DNA from: CBDCYS01 sp965226185
GTDB lineage: Bacteria > Acidobacteriota > Terriglobia > Bryobacterales > UBA6623
Length of the DNA: 64,000 nucleotides
Reading direction: 5' to 3'
Assembly (NCBI GenBank): GCA_965226185.1
Contig: CBDDCT010000007.1
Span: 2,418,001 to 2,482,000, forward strand
The translations under genes and the position numbers were made by a program. Shown one piece after another: positions 7,928 through 15,336 of this stretch. How positions within the stretch are numbered: position 1 is the stretch's first letter; every line of letters begins with the position of its first letter. The notes beneath the pieces were generated by a model that was given only the letters and a program-made list of their open reading frames with translations, had not been told where the DNA came from and did no database searches.

Positions 7928-9025
7928 TCACGTGTCGCGGCGTGAAATCAGGTCGCTCACCGGCTTCAGTAACGACTCGCGCGACACCCGCGCCGGAAGC
8001 GTCGTCAGCAGCACGCAAACGCGGTCGGCCTCGGGGTCGGCCCAGGCGATCGTGCCGGTGGAGCCGCCATGACCGAAAGTCCGCGGCGAACATTCCCGGC
8101 CAAACTGGCCCGGCTTTACCGAGAAGCCGATCCCCCAGGGCTCGTTGAGTCCCTGGTTTTGGTCGGCGATCATCGCGGCGGCGGTTTCCGGCTTGAGGAC
8201 ATTTCCCTCGGGGTGCAAGAAGGCGTCGAGCAGCTTTGCGATGTCAGGCCCGGTCGAGTGCGCGCCTCCCCAGGGTGCGGCCAGGTTGCGCCAGTAGGGG
8301 CTGTTCCAGTCCCAGCTCGTGGTGTCCTCCCCGCCGCCGCCATAGAGCGGCTCGGCGTGTTCCACCTGAGACCGTGGCGAGCCGGAAAGGGCGATTTGTC
8401 CCAGCCCCAGGGCCGTGCGGCTCATCCCAAGAGGCCGGAAAACTTCTTGTTCGAGGAACTTCGGGAAGGGGGTCTTCGTGATGCGCCGGGCAACCTCGGA
8501 AGCCAGCAGAAAGCCCATGCTCTGGTATTTGACGCGAGTCCCCGGCTTGAACAGCAGCGGCGTCTTGATCGCCCTAACGACGAACTCTTCGAGCGGCGCC
8601 TGGCGTTTGCGAAGCTCGACGTTTTCGGGCAACTGATCCGGCAGCCCCGAGGTGTGGGTCAGCAGGTTCTTGATCGTGATCGAGCCACGGTCCCCGTCCT
8701 GAAACTCGGGAATGAACTTGTGTACCGGATCGGCAAGCGACAGCTCGCCGCGGTCGGCGAGGACCATCATCCCCACCGCCGTCATCGGCTTGGTGATCGA
8801 GGCGATCAAAAAAGGCGTATCGCTGCTCTTGGCCTCGCCGAAGGCTTTTCGGTAGGTGAAGGACCTGCGGCGCACCTCTAAGGTCGCGGCGCGCAACTTC
8901 CCGTTTTTGACCGCGCGAAGGATGAGTTCGGTCGCTTCCTTGTTGCTGCCGCGCAAGCCCGCCATGGATGCCGTTATCACGATACTCATCCCCAGCGCGC
9001 CGTCAATGAAATCTCGTCTTCGCAT
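7928..9025 (-). CDS. serine hydrolase of the beta-lactamase/class C (DUF-type esterase) family
   Basis: The product (365 residues) has the serine beta-lactamase-like fold. SITK at residues 76-79 is the S-x-x-K nucleophile motif, YQS the second catalytic motif (usually YxN or YxS), and HGGSTG the third. Such proteins are D-aminopeptidases, esterases or carboxypeptidases as often as beta-lactamases, so no resistance role should be assumed. The N-terminus MRRRDFIDGALGMSIVITA is a twin-arginine-like signal, implying export. I prefer the ATG at 9025; an upstream GTG (9073) would add 16 residues rich in Cys and with AT-rich promoter-like DNA under them. It is apparently a single-gene unit. Confidence 0.88.
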   Translation of the reverse strand: MRRRDFIDGALGMSIVITASMAGLRGSNKEATELILRAVKNGKLRAATLEVRRRSFTYRKAFGEAKSSDTPFLIASITKPMTAVGMMVLADRGELSLADPVHKFIPEFQDGDRGSITIKNLLTHTSGLPDQLPENVELRKRQAPLEEFVVRAIKTPLLFKPGTRVKYQSMGFLLASEVARRITKTPFPKFLEQEVFRPLGMSRTALGLGQIALSGSPRSQVEHAEPLYGGGGEDTTSWDWNSPYWRNLAAPWGGAHSTGPDIAKLLDAFLHPEGNVLKPETAAAMIADQNQGLNEPWGIGFSVKPGQFGRECSPRTFGHGGSTGTIAWADPEADRVCVLLTTLPARVSRESLLKPVSDLISRRDT

Positions 9026-9149
9026 ACAGCAGCAGCGACAAACCCAATTATGGAAAATTTTACCACGTTCCACGGCCGACAGGCATCGACTTTCGAGCCG
9101 CCGAGAGTCTAGCCCTTCCGTCCAATGAGGGACGCGGCACGACGTGGCG

Positions 9150-9426
9150 CACGTCTCCAGACGTGTCGTGTCGCCATTCGTGGCGACATAGCGCCGGCAC
9201 TTCCAAGGAACCCCCTGCCTCAGCCTGCCCGAGGATCTGGCGCCGGAACGACAAGAAAAGCCGCCAAAGCGGCGAAAAAAGAACAGCCTAGGGCGTCAGC
9301 CCTAGGTACAAAACCGGTCCAGAAGAGAGCCCTGACAGGGCGACACCGAACAAAGTCGCCGCCAACCCGAGGAGCGTTCACAAAGGCCGGCCTGAATAGG
9401 CCGGCCGGGTGCGGACGGAAGTCCGC
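9150..9426. repeat. cluster of short GC-rich palindromes
   Basis: At least seven different palindromes follow one another in the gene-free stretch 9074-9742: 9150-9165, 9170-9187, 9260-9273, 9287-9306 (CCTAGGGCGTCAGCCCTAGG), 9329-9341 (GCCCTGACAGGGC), 9384-9406 and 9411-9426 (GCGGACGGAAGTCCGC). Each can form a hairpin with a small loop. No protein-like frame crosses them. Confidence 0.75.
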
Positions 9427-9620
9427 TTTGGGCCGCTCCGGAAACTCGACCCCGGTTCCATCACCGCCTTGTCTTGCCAACGCGGCCCCTCACTCATGTC
9501 GGCGCTCGTCCGGCATTACCCGCCGAACTTGGCAGGTACGGATGTCCGCCCCACCTCACACCCGCCCTTTATTGCACAAAGATCCAAACCCTAGCAGCCC
9601 TTGGCGGAAGTGTGCACGGG

Positions 9621-9716
9621 CGAAAAAAGGGGACTGCCACCCATTTCCGCTTCTCCAATCCATTCAAGAATCAGCGCTTCACCGAAAGGAAATTGGCTGG
9701 CTGTCCCCTTTTTTCG
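9621..9716. repeat. REPIN-like inverted repeat, family B
   Basis: Arms at 9621-9648 and 9688-9716 are imperfect reverse complements sharing CGAAAAAAGGGGAC, separated by about 39 bases. A related element with the GGGGACAGTCACC core lies at 33960-34036. Elements of this shape are typically moved by RAYT (Y1) transposases, but none is encoded in the window. Confidence 0.75.
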
Positions 9717-9742
9717 CGTCCTCGGACTTGCACCGCGGACTG

Positions 9743-12319
9743 CTAGGCGGAGGTCCCTTGCGCCCCACCAGCCTCCCCCAGCAAGCGCTCGGCTTCTTCG
9801 TAGGCCGGTTTGTAGTAGTGCGGCGGGCCGTCGCAGTAGGCGTAGTCCTTGGCTTTTTGGGCGTGGCCGCGGGCTTCGGCGGGCTTGCCGGAGTCGAGGG
9901 CGAGGCGGGCCAGGAAGTTGTGGATCTCGGCTTGGTTGAGGCGGTACTCGCAGCGGTCGGCGATGGCGAGGGCTTTTAGGGCGGTCTCGCGGTCTTGGTG
10001 CAGGCGAGCCAAGGCCAGGAGAATAGATGGTTCGCAGTCGATCATGTTGATGCGGCGGCAGCGGGTGAGGGCTTCGTTGAGGTGGGGCTCTGCAGCGGTC
10101 GTCTCACCTAGGGCCGTGTAGGCCCAGCCCAGCAGCCACTCGGCCTGGATGATGTCGTATTCGACGCTGTCGACGTTGGCGAGGCGGCGAAACTCGCGGG
10201 CGGCTGCCAGGGCGGCCTTTGGGTCGCCACGCAGTAGTCCCAGCAGGGAGCGATAGGCCCACACCACGCACTCGGACTGGCGCTTGCTTTGGGCGTGGAA
10301 CGACTTCAGCGCACTCTCCAGCTCCCGCTCGGCCTCGGCGAAGCGGCCTTCGTAGGCGAGCAGGCGGCCCAGCTCCTGGTGACCGACCGCCTCCCAGAAC
10401 TCGTCCTCGATCTCACGGCACAGCTCGATGCTGCGTCGCAGGCCGCCCCCCGCCGCCTCCAGACGGCCAAGTTCGATGTGGCGACGGGCCAGGTTCCCCA
10501 GGCTGGTGGCCACTCCCCTCTTAGTGCCACGCTTTTCGTCCATCTCGATGTCCATCTCAGAGAGTAGGGCCGCCCGGCGCGGCTGCCCCGACTTGGCGTA
10601 GGAGATTGCCAGCGCGTTGAGCGTCCAGACCTGGTCGCTCTCCGAGGCCAGCCGTGGTGGCCGATCTTCGCCCTCGGGAAACAGCGCCCCCAACAGCTCG
10701 ATCCTTTGTTCGTAGGCCCCAAAGCGGTAGTAGAGCGGGTGGGCCAGCCGGGCGTACAACAGGTCGCAAGCCGCGTCGAAGCCGCCGGCGCCGACGGTGT
10801 GCCAGTAGAGCTCGATCGTCGCGGTCAGGTCGGCCAGGGTCTCGACCCGCTCCGGCGCAGGGCGGGCATCGAAATACTCCCGCAGGCGGCCGTGTACACC
10901 GGCCTTGTCGGCCAGCCGGTCGTAGGCGTATTGCCTCACGATCGGGTGCAGGTCGTAGCGCTCGCCGTCCTAGTCGCGCAACAGCAGCCCGCGCGCCTCG
11001 AGCTCATCCAGGGCCGTGTCCAGCTTGGAGCCTTTCAGGGTGGCCACGGTCTCGAGCGCCTCGTAGTCCATCGGACTGCGAAAAGCGGCGATGCGGCTGA
11101 GCAGCTCGCGGCGCTCGCCGGACATCTCGTCGTAGGCGACCGCGAGGATGTCGTGCCCGTGCTTGCCCTTCAGCTTGTCCAGCACCGTCTGCCGCCCCGA
11201 CGCCTTGATGTCGCCCTTCATCCGGCGGTCCTTGACGATCGCCCGCGCCAGCAGGCTCACTGACAACGGATGTCCGCCGTAGGGCGCGACCGCCTGGGCG
11301 ATCTCGGCCCGCGTACCTTTCACTCCCGTGGCCTCGAAGAAGCTCACCACGTCGTCAGGCGCAAGGTTTTCGAGCCGCTCGTGACGGCATCCGGCGAGGT
11401 TGGTCAGCTCGTTCGGGAACAGGCGCGACGTGAGCAGCACTCGTCCGGCGAGCGCGAGCGAGGCCGCCGATTGCAGGAACCCGGCGGCGCGGAGGTCGAC
11501 GCAGTCGTTGCCGTCCCCGCCTCCCTCAACGTCGCCCTGGTAAGGGCCGCGGTAACCGGCGTAGGCGCGCAGCTCGCGCTCGAAGCCGTCGAGGATGAGC
11601 AGGATGCGGCGCTGTTGCAGCGCACTCAGCAGAATGTCGAGCTTCTCGCGGTCGGAAAGACCGGCGGACGAGTCACCGCTCGCCCCGACGTAGCGAGCGG
11701 CCCGGTCGAGGAAGGCGCCGAAGTGGGAGTCCCGCTCGTAGAACGACCAGAAGAGCACGCCCTCGGGGCGCTGGTCCTCGGGGACGCGAAGGTATTCGGG
11801 GTCCGCCCCCGAGTAGCCAGCGGGCGGGGTGCCCAGCACGTCGGCGTGCAGCCAGAACCAGGCCAGCGCCGACTTGCCCATGCCTCCAATGGCCTCGACC
11901 ACGCAGACCGGCCGCGAGCCGGCGGTGAACCATTCCGTGAGCCACTCGCGCTCGGCGATGCGCCCCGTGAAGTTGGCTTGCAGCGGGTACGGGTGGACGA
12001 GGTCGGGCGCGAGCCGCTCGCTTGCCTCTGGAACCTGCCGCTCAGTAAGCTCCAGACGCGGGGGCTGCTCGATCGCGGGCGGTTCAGGTCTGACTGGCTC
12101 CAGAGTTTTCCCTCGATCCGCATCTGCTTCCGCCTTCTTTTCGATCCTCTTCTTCAGATAGATCCACGCGAACATACCCAACCCGTAAGCAACTACAGCC
12201 CCAAGGAGGCCCCACAACCCATATGCCTCAAGAAAATCACCGACGCGCTGCCCGACGATCTTCTTGACCTCTTCGGGCAACGCGACCTGGATTAGCGCGA
12301 GTTTCGGATGGAATAACAT
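9743..12319 (-). pseudogene. membrane-anchored STAND NTPase (NB-ARC plus TPR) interrupted by an in-frame amber codon
   Basis: One continuous reading frame of 858 positions is broken only by TAG at 10972-10970. Before it are a membrane segment (about residues 32-53), a charged linker, an NB-ARC-type NTPase with P-loop GGMGKSA and Walker B ILLILDGFE, and winged-helix-like sequence. After it the protein continues without frame change (DGERYDLHPIVRQYAYDRL) into TPR-like helical repeats. The region across the stop reads naturally as RD-stop-DGERYDLHP, so a point mutation from a sense codon is the simplest explanation; the downstream part could restart at a GTG (10939). STAND proteins of this layout act as signal sensors, some in phage defence. 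The IS1595 remnant lies against its 5' end. An upstream start (12436) is possible. Confidence 0.82.
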
Positions 12320-12369
12320 CTGGGCGACCCGCAAAGTCACCCCAATTGTAAACCACCGAACTCCCCGAG

Positions 12370-12714
12370 AGCGGCGCAACGCTGAACACCGATGAAGCTG
12401 TGGTCTATTACTTCGTCGGGAAAGAGTTTGATGCACACGAATCCGTGAACCACAAGCAGAGAGAGTACGTCAAACGGACGGAGAACGGCGAGAAGGTCAC
12501 GACCAACACCGTGGAGGGCTACTTCAGTATCCTAAAGCGTGGTGCCCATGGGGTTTACCACCACATGAGCAAGCGTCACTTGCACCGCTACCTGAGAGAG
12601 TTCGATTTCAGGTACAATGCGCGTGACGTGACGGATTGTGAGCGGGCCGTCATGGCCCTGCTTGTAATCGATGGAAAGCGCCTTACATACCGGGACCCAT
12701 TGTCGAAAGCGTGA
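12370..12714 (+). pseudogene. IS1595-family (ISXO2-like) transposase, C-terminal remnant
   Basis: About 115 codons match the C-terminal catalytic part of IS1595-type DDE transposases: LNTDEAVVYYFVGKEF carries the second catalytic Asp region, TNTVEGYFSILKRG carries the final catalytic residue region, and HLHRYLREFDFRYNAR is the family's closing motif. Intact relatives are about 300 residues, so the N-terminal two thirds are absent and no start codon is credible. Its left end overlaps the upstream region of the STAND gene, which suggests that insertion or later deletion removed sequence there. Confidence 0.8.
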
Positions 12715-12726
12715 GCCCAAAGAAAA

Positions 12727-12747
12727 AGCCGTGATGCGCTCACGGCT
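12727..12747 (-). terminator. terminator-like hairpin after the IS1595 remnant
   Basis: AGCCGTGA and TCACGGCT form an 8-bp stem with a five-base loop. A run of five A bases lies on the left, so on the minus strand the stem is followed by T residues as in an intrinsic terminator. No minus-strand gene starts close to its right, so its role is uncertain. Confidence 0.45.
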
Positions 12748-12840
12748 AGAGATCAGCGGAACTCAGATTGCTGCACGCATCGGCGGGGAATACGCAGGAT
12801 GCACGCAGCCTGCTCGAATCGTATCACGAGGAGGCCATTC

Positions 12841-13560
12841 GTGAAACCTGAAGAGTATCGATTCAAGATCGCCGATCTAGAGAAGGACCGGCTACCGATG
12901 TTCCGTTTCGCGGAATACGTGACGGACCTTGCTGCCCTGCTCGGGTACAGAAACAGTGTCCATTTTTCCCACATCGAAGAAGGTAGCACACAGATCGTCG
13001 CGGCCATCGACTATCAGGATGTTCCGAAGGTCAAGGAAAGGCTGCGATCCGTGAGGCAAGATGACGCCGAAGTGGATATAGATCGAGCATTCCGCAGGAT
13101 CAATCGACGGCTACGAACGGATAACACCAGCGCCAATCTTGTCACTGGCAACCACACGGTAGTAGAGTTTCCCGGCAACAAAGTTCGGTCTGACCTGGAA
13201 TTTGGACCTTTCAACGAGCAAGGGTCTTTGGTGGGAGTCCCGATCCGCATCGGGGGCAAGAATGATCCTGTTCCGGTTCACTTGCGCGATATGGACGGAA
13301 CAATTTACGAGTGTCTAGCTAAGATTGCGGTAGCACAGAGGATAGCGAAGTACATGTTCGACGTACCGATAAAGGCGGATGGTATTGGCCGCTGGAGACG
13401 TGAGGTATCTGGTGATTGGATCATGGAAAGGTTTACGATAAAGGACTTTGCGGAAGTTCGCCAGGATACCCTCACTGAAACGATCGAACGATTACGAAAA
13501 ATCAAATGGGTTGGTCCTGAAGATCCCATTCGGGAACTTCAGGAGATTCGGGAAGGGTAA
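12841..13560 (+). CDS. uncharacterised 239-residue protein paired with a PIN nuclease
   Basis: I do not recognise this family. The GTG start at 12841 follows a good site (CGAGGAGG, then six bases); an in-frame upstream ATG at 12799 lacks one. The protein is soluble with mixed charge. Residues about 70-100 are rich in Arg/Lys (ERLRSVRQDD, FRRINRRLR), the middle looks beta-rich (HTVVEFPGN, SLVGVPIRIGG), and the C-terminus is helical. The stop is 12 bp before the PIN gene, whose ribosome site overlaps this gene's end, so the two form an operon. By position it could be the antitoxin or partner of the nuclease, but it is larger than usual antitoxins and has no visible DNA-binding motif. Confidence 0.75.
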   Translation: MKPEEYRFKIADLEKDRLPMFRFAEYVTDLAALLGYRNSVHFSHIEEGSTQIVAAIDYQDVPKVKERLRSVRQDDAEVDIDRAFRRINRRLRTDNTSANLVTGNHTVVEFPGNKVRSDLEFGPFNEQGSLVGVPIRIGGKNDPVPVHLRDMDGTIYECLAKIAVAQRIAKYMFDVPIKADGIGRWRREVSGDWIMERFTIKDFAEVRQDTLTETIERLRKIKWVGPEDPIRELQEIREG

Positions 13561-13572
13561 GGAGAGCAAAAG

Positions 13573-14250
13573 ATGAGCCGTGTTGTCTTCGACAACACTT
13601 TCTTGACACGAATCTGGCAGCGCAACGCCCCCGCGCCAGAAGACCCTGAGACAAACGCTCCCCTGCAAAGCCACAATGAACGTCTGGATTTCCTGCTCGA
13701 AAGCCTGGAGGGCGAAGGATCAAAGGTCATAATTACGACTCCTGCGTTGACGGAGCTATTGCTTGGCATTAAGGGGCGAAGCGGCCAAGAACTGCTTGAA
13801 GAAATCGACGGGTCTGGTATCTTCGAGATAAAGGGCTTCAATCGTCGTGCTGCCGTAGAAGCCTCAATATTGATGCAAGTCCATAGAAGCTTCTCTGGAA
13901 GAAAAGCTAACCCTGGGGCTTGGCAGAAGATCAAAGTGGATTGGCAGATAGTGGCAATCGCCAAGGTAGAGAATGTCAGCACGATCTACTCTGACGACCC
14001 GGACGTAAAATCCTTTGCCGAAACTGCCAACCTCAATTGCGTATCCTTGCCCGAGTTGCCACTTCCACCCGAAGAACCCCAGCAGAATCTCCCGTTTGAT
14101 GGAGCGAGTGAGCAAGCGAACGAAAAGCAAACAGCCAGCGATTCTGAGCCTGAGCCCGATGAAGTTTCAGGAGGCAGTGACGGATCTCTTGAAGGTGAAG
14201 CCGCCGCCGAAAGCGGAGCCAAAGACCAAGAAGAAGGCGACGAAGGTTAA
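13573..14250 (+). CDS. PIN-domain nuclease with acidic C-terminal tail
   Basis: PIN domains are metal-dependent RNases. The conserved acidic residues are all present: D7 in VVFDNTFL, E61 in TELLLGI, D123 in KVDWQIVAIAK and D141/D142 in YSDDPDV. The catalytic domain ends near residue 160, which is a normal VapC-like size. A further 65 residues form a low-complexity tail rich in Glu, Asp, Ser and Pro, absent from ordinary VapC toxins. The ATG follows AAGGAGAG and lies 12 bp after the 239-residue gene, implying coupled translation. The likely role is a toxin-antitoxin or defence nuclease; target and partner are inference. Confidence 0.85.
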   Translation: MSRVVFDNTFLTRIWQRNAPAPEDPETNAPLQSHNERLDFLLESLEGEGSKVIITTPALTELLLGIKGRSGQELLEEIDGSGIFEIKGFNRRAAVEASILMQVHRSFSGRKANPGAWQKIKVDWQIVAIAKVENVSTIYSDDPDVKSFAETANLNCVSLPELPLPPEEPQQNLPFDGASEQANEKQTASDSEPEPDEVSGGSDGSLEGEAAAESGAKDQEEGDEG

Positions 14251-14419
14251 GGGGCTTCTTGCCGTGCCGATCAGATTCGCACTCCGCTTGCCGGCTAACC
14301 GGTCACCGACGCCGCGGGGGCGAGGCGGGTTATCCGGTTGCACATTGAAGGTGAGCGCCGCCCATAAGCCTGTGCAACGCTCTGGCGCCTCCGCACCCCC
14401 ACCCAGAATCCGCTTCTGG

Positions 14420-14446
14420 CGGACGACCGTCGGCGACGGTCGTCCG
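14420..14446 (+). repeat. perfect 12-bp hairpin downstream of the PIN gene
   Basis: CGGACGACCGTC and GACGGTCGTCCG pair around a three-base loop. Flanking C-rich (left) and G-rich (right) tracts extend the stem imperfectly. There is no T-run, so it may be a Rho-type or REP-like element rather than an intrinsic terminator. Confidence 0.6.
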
Positions 14447-14607
14447 GGGGTTGGGGTGGGGCTCAGGGCCGGCCGCCTGGCCCTTTCCCGCATCCGCCCG
14501 CTCCAACAAAGCCTCTTTTCGACAAAAAGAAACTGTCCATACAAGAACTAACCCATTATTTTCAGTCTTTTACCTGAAAAATCATCTGAAGCACTTGACA
14601 CGTGCCC

Positions 14608-14906
14608 TACAATGAGAGCAGTAAGACCGGTGAGGGGTTGATCTCGGGGACAATTCGGTCGCTTTCTGGCCTGGACGACGAGTTACTCCCCTTCGTTGTA
14701 TCGAGGTCATACCCGCGGACGGGTTCGCCGCTCCAATTTATTGGAGGGCGGACCCGTCCCAGAGCGCCTTCCATTAGCTCCCGTTGGAGCAGCGCGCCGC
14801 GGTCAATCATTGGGCGCAAGAAACACCTTTAGCCATGAAGCGTAATTGTTCAGCAACACGACCCGGCGGGACGCGGGCTCATTCGCTTGTCCCGCCGGGA
14901 TTTTTT
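14608..14906 (+). ncRNA. candidate structured RNA ending in an intrinsic terminator
   Basis: The gene-free stretch 14251-15336 holds a TACAAT box at 14608-14613 that could be a -10 element, then about 290 bases ending in a strong terminator. Between them are a near-perfect 18-bp hairpin (14718-14736 with 14741-14758), a small GCTCC/GGAGC hairpin and short pairings such as GACCG with CGGTC. No convincing protein frame is present and no plus-strand gene follows. I could not match it to tmRNA, SRP RNA, RNase P RNA or 6S RNA by eye. The -35 region is weak, so both existence and ends are uncertain. Confidence 0.35.
14862..14906 (+). terminator. strong Rho-independent terminator
   Basis: CCCGGCGGGAC (14862-14872) pairs perfectly with GTCCCGCCGGG (14889-14899), giving an 11-bp GC-rich stem with a 16-base loop, followed by ATTTTTTGG. 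It terminates plus-strand transcription, although the nearest plus-strand gene (PIN) ends 600 bases earlier. Confidence 0.85.
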
Positions 14907-15122
14907 GGCGGCGCGGGTAGGAGACATTGTCGGCCCCAGGCGCCGTGTTATGCCGATACGCCGCTAGTAGACCGGCGGCGGACGACACACAATGAGTCGC
15001 AACCGGTGAACGGGCGAACAAAAGGAGTACGCATTTTCCGAAACCCGCTCAAACCTGCTCACTTGCCGGACAGAAAAAAGAAAAGAATGATCGTTCCGAT
15101 TTCCTCCCCACGGCGTTTGCCC

Positions 15123-15236
15123 GTGTATGGGAGGGTCACCGTGCCCCCTTCGCCCTACAGTGTGCCTCCAGTAGGCGGCTGAAGGCTCACCGGGCGTGTA
15201 TTCTCCCTGGGTGGGCACGGTGACCCACCCCTACAC
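15123..15236. repeat. REPIN-like inverted repeat, family C
   Basis: The left arm (15123-15146) and right arm (15210-15236) are reverse complements with few mismatches and share GGGTCACCGTGCCC. About 64 bases separate them. The element lies between the terminator and the 3' end of the asparagine synthetase gene. Confidence 0.75.
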
Positions 15237-15336
15237 TCGGGCTTTCGCCAGAAGGGGGCCTCGAACAGCATCTCGCGCGGGAAGGGCAGATCACGGATTG
15301 TCCCCTCGCGGACGCTGAGTTCCATTGCAAGTGGGG

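Noticed and set aside
7928..9025. Beta-lactamase resistance gene
   Set aside because: The motifs only place it in the broad serine-hydrolase family; nothing shows antibiotic hydrolysis.
9001..9073. Upstream GTG start of the serine hydrolase
   Set aside because: The added residues precede a clear export signal and the DNA looks like promoter sequence.
9150..9426. CRISPR array
   Set aside because: The palindromes differ from one another and have irregular spacing, and no cas gene is present.
14595..14613. TTGACA and TACAAT as a classical promoter pair
   Set aside because: The spacing is only seven bases, too short for a sigma-70 promoter; only the -10-like box was kept as weak evidence.
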